Of a stretch of DNA of 64,000 bases, positions 56,424-64,000 are shown one piece after another. Numbering within the stretch: position 1 is the stretch's first letter; every line of letters starts with the position of its first letter. Source of the stretch: MADRE3 sp963718195 (GTDB lineage: Bacteria; Desulfobacterota; Desulfobulbia; Desulfobulbales; Desulfocapsaceae); assembly GCA_963718195.1 (NCBI GenBank), contig CAVQYQ010000001.1, forward strand, positions 124,001-188,000, read 5' to 3'. The notes beneath the pieces are model-generated. The model saw only the letters and a program-made list of their open reading frames with translations. It did no database searches and was not told the DNA's origin. The position numbers were made by a program, and so were the translations under genes.

Positions 56424-57347
56424 ATGAAAATCATTGTTTCAGGCTCAATGGCCTACGACAGAATCATGGATTTCCCGGAATACTTTTCTGACCATATCCT
56501 CCCTGATAAAATCCATGTTCTTAATGTCTCATTCCAGGTTAACGGCGTCACTGAAAATTTTGGGGGCACTGCCGGAAATATTGCCTATGCCTTACGGCTG
56601 ATGGGAGAGTCTCCAGTTATTTCGGCGACAATCGGACACGATACAACCAGATATTTCAACTGGTTGGAACAAAACAATATCTCGAGCAGGAATATAAAAA
56701 TTATAGAAACCGAATTTACTGCCGGGGCCTATATTACCACCGACAAGGCCAACAACCAGATAACCGGGTTTAATCCAGGAGCAATGAAATACAGTTCGGA
56801 ACTTGACTTCGATACACTGGACCCTGAAGACACGCTGCTCATTGCCTCACCCGGTAATCTCGATGACATGATTAACTACCCGAAGATATGCAACGAGCGG
56901 GGGATCACGTGTATTTTCGATCCAGGCCAGGCCCTGCCCGCACTGCAGCCAGAACCCCTGGCCGATGCAATTACTTGCAGCTCCATGCTGATCGTTAATG
57001 ATTATGAATTTGACATGATCATGAACAAGACCGGACTGTCAAAAGCTTCGCTGCTCGAACGTGCCGGCACAACCATTATCACCCTCGGGGAGCATGGCTC
57101 AAAACTGTATACCGAAGACGAGGAAATTACCATTGCCGCAGCCAAGGCAACAAAGGTCACAGACCCGACAGGGTGTGGTGACGCCTACAGGGGCGGCTTG
57201 ATCAGCGGTATCATCGCGGGCAAGAACCTTGCTGAAAGCGCACGGCTGGGAAGTGTCTGCGCCTCCTTTGCCGTTGAGTGCTACGGAACACAGGTATACT
57301 CTTTTACTGCCGATGAGTTCAATGACCGTCTACAGAACGGAACCTGA
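56424..57347 (+). CDS. PfkB-family carbohydrate/nucleoside kinase
   Basis: 307 residues of the ribokinase fold. Signature 1 is in the N-terminal half (VNGVTENFGGTAGNIAYALRLMGESPVISATIG). Signature 2 is VTDPTGCGDAYRGGLISGI, with the catalytic Asp and anion hole. The substrate-lid region is DKANNQITGFNPGAMKYS. The style (NFGGTAGNIAYAL, DKANNQITGF) resembles adenosine-kinase-like members found in Desulfobacterota and Chlorobi, but the substrate is not certain. No operon partner is seen. Confidence 0.88.
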   Translation: MKIIVSGSMAYDRIMDFPEYFSDHILPDKIHVLNVSFQVNGVTENFGGTAGNIAYALRLMGESPVISATIGHDTTRYFNWLEQNNISSRNIKIIETEFTAGAYITTDKANNQITGFNPGAMKYSSELDFDTLDPEDTLLIASPGNLDDMINYPKICNERGITCIFDPGQALPALQPEPLADAITCSSMLIVNDYEFDMIMNKTGLSKASLLERAGTTIITLGEHGSKLYTEDEEITIAAAKATKVTDPTGCGDAYRGGLISGIIAGKNLAESARLGSVCASFAVECYGTQVYSFTADEFNDRLQNGT

Positions 57348-57393
57348 AAGAAAATTCGGCTACTCTGAATTCCAACGCCCAAATTGCCCTGTT

Positions 57394-58299
57394 TCAAATA
57401 TCCTGAGAAGATTTTACTTTTGTCTGGGCAAGATCCTCAAGTACTCTCATGACGCAGCAAGAATCGAGGTCACCATCCCCCCGGGATTTAGCAGCTCGCA
57501 GAATATCCCATGACGTGCTGGTGGCAGGGAGTGAAACACCCGCTTCATCCGCCAGCTTCATGACACTTGTCAAATCCTTGTACATGTTATTGGTTGAGAA
57601 TCCTGGGGAAAAATCACCACGAATCATACGTTCGCCTCGAGTTTCCATGGCTCCGGTTCTTGCCCCCCCAACCGATGTAATCTCGATAACTTTCTGTGGG
57701 TCGATAGAGACTTTTGCAGCAAGAACCATTGCTTCAGAAACGGCTTCAATGGCGACTCCCAGAATGAGATTATTGATCAACTTTAAGGTTGTTCCCAAGC
57801 CATTCTCTTCCCCGACGTAAACGATTTTGGCAGCAAGAATTTCAAATAATCGGAAGACAGGCTTCATAGGTCTTTTTGGGGCCACCAACCATCACTCCTA
57901 AGCTTACCGGCCGCTGCCACCTTGGGATTCCCCGTCACTGGAGCATCAAGCATAGCGATACCCTTCTCGCCGACCCTCCCGGCTATAGACCTGGACATAT
58001 CAGGAGCAATGCTTCCCATGTCAATGAATATCAGGCCCTGATGAGCTCCGTCGAAGATTCCATCAGGACCACATGACACCTGCTTCTGAGGCGGCAGAGT
58101 CAGTAACCATGGTAATGACCACATCTGATACTGTTGCCACCATCCTGGGGGATTCGGCCCAGTTCGCCCCGGCAGCCAACAGATCGTTGGCTTTTTCTTT
58201 GGTGCGATTCCAGACGGTCAAGGGATAGCCTGCCTCCAGAAGATGCCTGGCCATATGATTTCCCATCAAACCAATACCTATAAATCCAATTCGTTGCAT
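57394..58299 (-). pseudogene. 3-hydroxyisobutyrate dehydrogenase-family enzyme, about three frameshifts
   Basis: An NAD(P)-dependent beta-hydroxyacid dehydrogenase. The N-terminus has the Rossmann motif IGFIGIGLMGNHMARHLLEAGYPLTVWNRT and DVVITMVTDS. After a shift near 58075 it continues GPDGIFDGAHQGLIFIDMGSIAPD with DAPVTGNPKVAAAG. Shifts near 57905 and 57850 lead to the C-terminal domain (FEILAAKIVYVGEENGLGTTLKLINNLILG, with the catalytic Lys in LGTTLKLINN). Restored, it would be about 300 residues, the normal length. It is the last gene of a leftward TRAP/FAH operon and probably oxidises a hydroxyacid made from or accompanying the imported substrate. Confidence 0.8.
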
Positions 58300-60292
58300 A
58301 GGGTCACCTTGAGATTATTAGCATAATTTATTATCGAGCAATGTAACCTGATAGTTTGTTTCCATTTTCTCATGCTTTGGCAGCCATCAGATGCTCTTCG
58401 ATGAACAAGATAGGCTGGAAACCAGCCTGCTGCCAGAAACATCAGGCCGATCACGTTTATCCAACGGGGTACCGGAAGGAGAAGAAGCAAGGCCGATATC
58501 ATAAACAGCACACGTGTTTGCATCCTTATTCGGGAATTTATGAAGTCTGCTCCTTGCAGAACCATGGCCAGGGACATGAATCCGAGCATCAGCGAAATGA
58601 CCGTATAGACGATATCAAATGTTGAGCCGCTCAGCAGTAATGAAGGGAATGTAGACAAAACCAAAGGGAAGAAAGATCAGAGCAAATCCGAATTTTAACG
58701 CCGCAAACCCAGTTTCCATTGGATCTGCCTTGGCAAGCGCAGCCGCCGCAAAGGCAGAAACACAAACGGGTGGGGTTATATTTGAGAGACAGGCTGCATA
58801 AAAAACGACCAGGTGTGCCGCAACCGGGACCACCCCCAGTTGAATCAGCGCCGGAGCTGCCACAACTGACAAGATGATATAGGAACCTGTTGTACTGCTC
58901 CCCATACCGATTATGATTGAAATGATCATAACCATGATAACGCAGAGAAACAGACTTCCCCCTGCAGCTTCAACCAGGATAGCAGAAAATTTTAAACCGA
59001 GACCGGAAAGAACGATCCCGCCAATGATAATACCCAAGAGCACCAATAGCTGCGCCAGCAGAATTATTTGCAGAAGCCCCGGAGCGCAGTGCCACCAGTA
59101 CATCACTCGTTTTCATTCGGGTATTTTTGCGTCGCCATGAAAGTAAAAAGGCTGACATCGTGCCCCAAAAGGCCCCCACTTCCGGAGAAAACCCATAAAA
59201 CAAGAGACCAAGAACAATGATTATCGGAAGAAAGAAATGCCAGCCGTTTTTCAGGACTGCAGAAACTTTTGGCACCTCATCAGGCGGAAGTCCTTTGAGC
59301 CCTGAGCTCAACGCCTCAAGGTCGACCATTAAGATCACGAAGTAAAAATATATTAACGCTGGAATCACGTTCATGAGGGCAATTTTCAAATAACTGACTT
59401 CTATCAGAGTCGCCAGAATAAAGACGCCTGCACCCATGATCGGCGGCATAAATTGCCCGCCTGTTGAGGCAATAGCCTCAATGGCACCTGCTATCTTGGC
59501 CCGGAAGCCAATCCGTTTCATCATCGGAATGGTAAACGTTCCCGTTGCCACAACATTTGCAACTGAAGACCCTGATATTGAACCAAACAGAGCTGAGGTC
59601 ACGACTGCAATTTTGGCCGGTCCACCCCTCCATTGTCCAGTCAGGGACTTGGCCAGGTCCATAAAAAATTGCCCAGCACCACTTCGCTCAAGAAAGGCGC
59701 CAAAAATCATAAAAGGAAAGACAAACGTTGCAAATGTTGCAGTGATTACCCCAAACATGGCTTCCTGAGTACTGAAGGTAAACTCCACAATTCGCACGGG
59801 CGGCATCCCAGCATGACTTAGTTTGCCCGGAAGATGAGGTCCAAAATATATCTGGCCGATGAAAATTATTGCCAGAATCATCATAATTGGCCCCAATGCT
59901 CGGCGAGCTGTTTCAAGAATCATGCAAATAGCGATAATCCCCATGATCAGATCCCAGTTGTTTGGCTCGGTGACCCGAAACATTGCATAATCCATATACT
60001 GGTTGATCCAGTAGCCGATCGAGACGGAAATCAAAACGACACAGAGGATATCATAAAAGCTCGGCCGATTCTTTGGTGCCCACCGTGAAGCCGGAAAGAG
60101 CAAATAGACAAGAACAGAGGTAAATAAAAGATAAAAACCGCGGTTGGTCTCAGTGGAAATAACACCGAAACCGGATGTGTACATATACCAGGTAGCCATG
60201 AATATCGCGGCAGATGTATAGAGCACCGCCCAAAAACCGGTAAGCGTGCGATCCTTACCTTTGACTTCGGTTAGCCAGTCCAGCTTCATCAT
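58278..60292 (-). pseudogene. TRAP transporter fused permease (DctQM, TAXI type), frameshifted
   Basis: A 4TM/12TM fusion protein of TAXI-TRAP systems. Visible are VLYTSAAIFMATWYM, FTFSTQEAMFGVITATFATFVFPFMIFGAFLERSGAGQFFMDLAKSLTG, GPAKIAVVTSALFGSISGSSVANVVATGTFTIPMMKRIGF, and GGIVLSGLGLKFSAILVEAAGG. Frameshifts occur near 59033 (GGG for GG in a homopolymer) and near 58652. A third near 58415 would replace the odd last 35 residues by ...ILFIEEHLMAAKA, ending at 58370. The reconstructed length of about 640 is normal. It moves a carboxylic acid with Na+, using the receptor encoded just upstream. It starts at ATG 60292. Confidence 0.82.
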
Positions 60293-60340
60293 GCAAATAT
60301 CTCCGGGAAGCAGGTTATAATGTGAGTGGCTTTTTTCTGT

Positions 60341-60387
60341 TAAAAAGCACGCTACGCTGCGATCAGTTCAGGCTGAGGCAGCGTAGC
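60341..60387 (-). terminator. Intrinsic (attenuating) terminator between receptor and permease genes
   Basis: A perfect 10-bp stem GCTACGCTGC/GCAGCGTAGC (60351-60360 with 60378-60387), with the T-run of the minus strand beyond it (plus AAAAAG at 60341-60347). It lies between the TAXI receptor stop and the permease start, so it could make the receptor more abundant than the permease, as is common in TRAP and ABC operons. Confidence 0.65.
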
Positions 60388-60396
60388 CTATCCTCA

Positions 60397-61388
60397 TCAC
60401 TCTTCCCAGACACCGGCCTCCTTATAGTACTTCTCAGAACCTGGATGTATTGGGGCTCCCAAGGCCATAAACCGTTTTGTATCCGGTGCCAGCTGTTTCC
60501 AGCCTTTATGGGCATCACCAAGTTGTTTTTTGATGTCGGGCTGCATTACGAGTTTGGTAATATCATACATAGCCTGCTCCGGAACCCTTTCGTGGGCAAC
60601 CCAGTAAACAGTCAGGTAGGGCATCTGTGTGGCAGGAACATCTTTGTAAACATCCTCCTTCATTATTCCGGTATAGTAGAATGGATAATCTTTTACAATT
60701 TTTGCCATTTCTTCATCAGTGAAACGGAATTACATAGGCACCTTTGGTTTCTGCAAGTTTCACCACGGCTCCTGCCGGTGCAGAAGATTGAAAAAAAGCA
60801 TCAATCTGCCGATTTTCGACGGCACGCCCTGCATCTGCAAAGGACATCATACGTGGCTTAATTTTTTCAAGCAACCCAAGGGCGCGCATCACATTGGAGC
60901 TGTTGAAAACAGTTCCAGATCCCGGAGGACCTAGTGCGACAGTCTTTCCTACCAGGTCTTCCATCGTCTTGATTCCCGAATCGGGCAGTGTTACACAATA
61001 TGAGGCACCTTCGTACGCTTTGGCAACGCCCCGCAAGCATCGTCCCTTTAGGAAAATCTTTAAACGGACCCTGATTGTGCAGAGACATATACACATGTGG
61101 TCCATAAACAATACCCATGTCGAGTTCACCTTTGAGCAAGCGCTTGGCATTCTCAGTTGATCCGCCAGTTGTAACCTGGGTAATATTGTAAGCTGGAAGA
61201 TCTCTTGTTATGATATTTCCCGCTGCACCGACAAGGTAATACATCATCCCGCCTGGAGACGAACCTCCAAATGAAATATTCATTTTTTCCTGGGAAACAG
61301 CTGGCAATGCCATTCCAACCACCAAAGCTAAAACCATAAAGGACATTAAACCACTTAATTTTTTTCGACCGTCAAGTAACCACTTCAT
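60397..61388 (-). pseudogene. TAXI-type TRAP transporter solute receptor, two frameshifts
   Basis: A periplasmic binding protein of TAXI TRAP systems. A signal peptide (LSGLMSFMVLALVVGMALPAVS) is followed by MNISFGGSSPGGMMYYLVGAAGNIITRDL, GGSTENAKRLLKGELDMGIVYG, then LPDSGIKTMEDLVGKTVALGPPGSGTV, and the C-terminal DEEMAKIVKDYPFYY...LTVYWVAHERVPEQAMYDITK. Frame changes occur at a G4 run near 61035 (GGGG for GGG) and near 60717. With both repaired it is about 328 residues, the normal length. It delivers substrate to the fused permease downstream. The ligand cannot be told. GAGGTAGT precedes ATG 61388. Confidence 0.85.
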
Positions 61389-61530
61389 GTTACTACCTCC
61401 TATCGCTTAAGGGTTTTAATTACAGCCATTATTACGTTCCAACTGTTTGTTCTATAAAAACGGCTGTTACGAAACTCGTAGACGTATTCTGAAAATAATA
61501 TTCAGGTGGTCTAGATGTTTTGCCTGTGAC

Positions 61531-62411
61531 TTATGTAACCGGATTTTCCAGAATGCCAAGTTGATCAATCTCAATTGTCACGAGATCTCCTGGCTGAAGA
61601 AATTTAGGAGGCTTGAAACCTATGCCTACGCCTGCTGGTGTGCCGGTTGCAATAACATCTCCTGGAATAATGGTAAAAAGAGACGACAACGTCTCAATAA
61701 TCGTTGGAATATCAAAAATCAGGTCCTTAACACAGGCATTCTGACGCAACTCGTTATTAACCCGCGTTCTCAGATTAAGCTTGGTCACATCCTCGATCTC
61801 ATCAGCGGTGACGAGAAGCGGACCCATGGGACAGAAACCATCCAGGCTTTTTCCCAGAAACCACTGTTTATGAAGTTGTTGGAGATTTCTCGCCGTTACG
61901 TCGTTTATGATAGTATACCCAAAGATATACTTAAAGACATCGGCCTTTGGAATATTCCGACCTGTCTGTCCAATCACAACACCAAGCTCTCCCTCATAGT
62001 CTGTCGACGCGGACGGGTCTGAACTCGCTGGAATCGGCTCACCGGGCCCCGTGATGCTGGTCGTTGCTTTTGTGAAGATAACGGGAGCATCTGGAACAGT
62101 CTGACCTCCGGAAGTTGAATCAAATCCGCTCTTTTCAAACTCTTTGGAGTGTTCAAAATAATTTTTCCCAACACACATCACATTGCGTCGAGGACGGGGA
62201 AGGGAGCCAGAATTTCAATATCCTCCATCTGGATTTGAGTCCCTTCCTGAATTGCCATTTCGGCCATTCCCAAGCCTTCTCCGCCCATTTCTATAAGTGA
62301 AGTCAGGTCTGCAGGCAATCCATGTTCCGTTAGATCGACCACTGTATTCTTACTGGCAACAAGACCACCGATTGCGATTTGGTTATCTTTCCTGAATGAT
62401 ATAAAACGCAT
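61531..62411 (-). CDS. Fumarylacetoacetate hydrolase-family enzyme, one frameshift near 62195
   Basis: A member of the FAH/MhpD family acting on 1,3-diketo or 2-oxo-3-enoate acids. The N-terminal domain (MRFISFRKDNQIAIGGLV) ends at 62178 in its own frame. After a one-base shift the catalytic domain follows, MCVGKNYFEHSKEF, FTKATTSITGPGEPI, metal-site residues in DYEGELGVVIG (Glu-x-Glu) and DVTARNLQ...FLGKSLDGFCPMGP, and the end GDVIATGTPAGVG. ATG 62411 is chosen because GGAGG is five bases upstream. Repaired length about 292. First gene of the leftward operon, next to the divergent GntR regulator. It may cleave a product of the imported carboxylic acid. Confidence 0.87.
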
Positions 62412-62437
62412 AAGAACCTCCATCTTGATGGTTTAAG

Positions 62438-62469
62438 ACCAATTTATTCCAATTTATTATTGGTGTCAA
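62438..62469 (-). promoter_or_regulatory. Promoter and operator of the FAH-TRAP operon
   Basis: The minus strand has -35 TTGACA (62469-62464), a 17-bp spacer and -10 TAAATT (62446-62441). The spacer is occupied by a palindrome CCAAT-TTATT-ATTGG (62449-62463), and a further CCAAT half-site at 62439-62443 overlaps the -10, ten bases away. A repressor bound here would block RNA polymerase. The divergent FadR/GntR protein is the obvious candidate. Confidence 0.6.
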
Positions 62470-63031
62470 CAAATCAGTTATCTTTTCTTTTACCCTGGCA
62501 TGTAAAGAACATTTCCTATTAGCAAAATATCCATTATTTACATATCAATAAGAGGATAAAATCTCACTGACCCTCGGCAATAGTTATTACAAAAAGTTTG
62601 CAACCAATTATATAATTGGTTATATTCTGGGGTTTGACATCGATGCATATACTCTCTTGAGAAGTGTGTTTATAATAATCTGAAAACTAAACTGGCCAAC
62701 CTTCCATCGGGGTATCGGTGATGAAGCTAAAAAGGGTCAACATCGAGTTGATACAACTTGATTAGCTTGCCCCAGGGCACACTCCCCAAACATCTGCGAT
62801 CTCAAGGCGATAGCGTCGTCGACCAAATCAGCGAAGGAGCATGCTTTAATCAGATTATTGGAGTAAGTCTTGCAAGCTTGAATCAGTTTTATGTTGTATT
62901 TTGTTCTCATTCATTTGAGTTGAGTTGGATAGTCTAGGAAGTTACTCCTATGACTTTGGTGAAGACCAGCGATTCACCCGTATAAATAGACCCAAGTGTT
63001 TACAAAATTAGAAATGAACTCATAGAATATT
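62470..63031. other. Divergent intergenic region
   Basis: About 560 bp. Besides the palindrome at 62602 it contains no convincing gene. The part from about 62700 to 62850 has higher G+C than the rest and looks like a leftover of a coding sequence, but I could not recognise a family in any frame. The GntR promoter should lie near 62985 (GTATAAATAG). Confidence 0.4.
62602..62621. promoter_or_regulatory. Perfect 20-bp palindrome AACCAATTATATAATTGGTT
   Basis: Fully symmetric, with the same CCAAT/ATTGG half-sites as the site inside the FAH promoter (62449-62463). This supports a common dimeric regulator, most simply the GntR-family protein encoded 410 bp downstream. Confidence 0.6.
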
Positions 63032-63727
63032 ATGTCGAATAAAGATGCGTTACTGGAACACCTCAATAAGATGATTTCTGATGGTCAGTTTCCGGAGCAG
63101 TCGAAGCTTCCTCCGGAACGAGATCTTGCCGAACAATTGAATGCAACCCGGGCAAGCCTAAGAAAAGCTTTGGCGGTACTGGAAGCAGAAGGAAAAATCT
63201 GGCGGCATGTCGGTCGCGGTACATTTGTCGGACGCCCTCCCGTGGTCAACACAACCCCGATACCCTCCATTGCTCGTGCAACAAATCCCATAGAAATAAT
63301 GGAGACCCGTCTGGTTGTCGAACCGCGACTGGCTGGCTTCGCCGCAATCCGGGCGACCCCGGCTGAAATTGCCGATATGTACCGTTGTGTTGAAAAGAGT
63401 GAACTGGCCACAGAAACAAGTACCTTTGAGCTCTGGGATGCGACACTTCACCGCATAATTGCCGAAGCGGCTCACAACTATTTACTTTTGTCAGTGTTGA
63501 ATGTCGTGAACACAATGAGACAGGACAAGCTTTGGGGGCGATTAAAAAAATCGGTCGTCACACCAAAAAAGATGATTGAGTATTCCATTCAGCACAGGGC
63601 TTGTATTGAGGCAATTGAAAACCGATACGCTGCTGATGCGGAGCGTGCGATGACCCTTCATCTCGAGTCAGTCAGCAATGATCTCTTGTCCGTAGCGGAA
63701 AACATTGAGCAATCAACCCGAAACTGA
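63032..63727 (+). CDS. FadR/GntR-family (FCD) transcriptional regulator
   Basis: 231 residues. An N-terminal winged HTH (LLEHLNKMISDGQFPEQSKLPPERDLAEQLNATRASLRKALAVLEAEGKIWRHVGRGTFVG) is typical of GntR proteins. The C-terminal FCD ligand-binding domain is about residues 85-225 (EIMETRLVVEPRLAGFAAIRATPAEIADM, DATLHRIIAEAAHNYLLLSVLN with Asp and His that bind a metal, HRACIEAIENRYAADAERAMTLHLESV). It is divergent from the FAH-TAXI-TRAP-dehydrogenase operon and probably represses it until a carboxylic acid binds. Confidence 0.9.
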   Translation: MSNKDALLEHLNKMISDGQFPEQSKLPPERDLAEQLNATRASLRKALAVLEAEGKIWRHVGRGTFVGRPPVVNTTPIPSIARATNPIEIMETRLVVEPRLAGFAAIRATPAEIADMYRCVEKSELATETSTFELWDATLHRIIAEAAHNYLLLSVLNVVNTMRQDKLWGRLKKSVVTPKKMIEYSIQHRACIEAIENRYAADAERAMTLHLESVSNDLLSVAENIEQSTRN

Positions 63728-64000
63728 GTGAACCTTAACCGCCCATTGGGAGAATCATCGTTTTTACCAGAATCTATATCCCCAAGTTGCAGGTACAGTT
63801 CAGAACATTACGCCGGGTCAAAACACCTCACTCTCGACAGGAAGCATGTTTGTTCCGATCATACAGTGTTCCCCTTGGCCCAAAGCAATGGCTCAGCTGT
63901 TGATATCGTCTTTTCAAGAGGATCCCAATTGCACGACATAACCTGCCTTATGAACACTCTGTAATTTCTCTTGAGGATTAAGAGTGTTACGATGCTCGTC

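Noticed and set aside
58063..58299. In-frame TGA in the hydroxyisobutyrate dehydrogenase gene considered as selenocysteine.
   Set aside because: Homologous sequence resumes in a different frame, so it is a frameshift, not a read-through stop. There is no SECIS-like hairpin.
63728..63964. A 78-codon frame right after the GntR gene (GTG start).
   Set aside because: No ribosome site, no recognisable family, composition typical of a chance frame.

Overview
The window looks like a chromosomal segment of an anaerobic or facultative Desulfobacterota (deltaproteobacterial) bacterium, most likely a Desulfobulbales-type sulfur-cycle organism. This is inferred from gene content, not from a database match. 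The supporting content is a selenocysteine formate dehydrogenase with a multi-haem-type cytochrome b subunit, a second selenoprotein (a rhodanese), HDOD-domain histidine kinases, a TRAP-TAXI importer, a DUF4212/ActP acetate-type symporter, and c-di-GMP signalling parts (a GEMM riboswitch and a PilZ protein). No plasmid, phage or CRISPR locus was seen. One tRNA-Ser-like 3' fragment is the only hint of past integration.

Layout. 0-4.8 kb: 3' part of an RND efflux pump with its TolC-like partner, then small metabolic genes (CMD-family protein, glycerophosphodiesterase, NimA/PNPOx-like flavoprotein). 4.8-8.4 kb: sparse region with palindromes, a tRNA remnant, a fasciclin-domain protein and a secreted clostripain-type cysteine peptidase. 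8.5-13.1 kb: pgl-zwf and transketolase (pentose phosphate pathway). 13.1-14.4 kb: a promoter, c-di-GMP riboswitch and terminator leading into a cyclic-nucleotide-domain gene, directly downstream of a Sec-containing rhodanese. 14.5-20.3 kb: prmA, a methyltransferase, nfeD-SPFH, universal stress proteins and PsiE. 20.5-27.8 kb: a large cation-chloride-type permease, then a periplasmic binding protein, dCache histidine kinase and NarL-type regulator cassette. 27.8-29.0 kb: a heavily frameshifted TlpA-like/peroxiredoxin pair. 29.4-34.1 kb: the formate dehydrogenase operon (small Tat protein, Sec-alpha, FeS beta, cytochrome b gamma). 34.5-37.8 kb: DUF4212-ActP symporter and a TPR protein. 37.8-42.2 kb: an AAA-AAA-Lon protease with an SPFH membrane partner. 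42.4-47 kb: PilZ and two complex histidine kinases. 47.3-57.3 kb: TesA/YbbA/YbbP export module, NlpC/P60 lipoprotein, two glycosyltransferases, Na/Pi cotransporter, PfkB kinase. 57.4-63.7 kb: a catabolic operon (FAH-family hydrolase, TAXI receptor, TRAP permease, hydroxyisobutyrate-type dehydrogenase) divergent from a FadR/GntR regulator.

A striking property is the number of single-base frameshifts in otherwise well-conserved genes: GDPD, fasciclin, zwf, tkt, the TlpA/peroxiredoxin pair, and every gene of the TRAP operon. Several sit in short homopolymers and most are repaired by a one-base change. They cluster at 3-12 kb, 28-29 kb and 57-62 kb, while about 45 kb elsewhere is clean. This looks more like uneven sequence quality than wholesale gene decay, but it cannot be settled from one sequence. 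Two other in-frame TGA codons are different: they are real selenocysteine codons, each followed by a SECIS-like hairpin.
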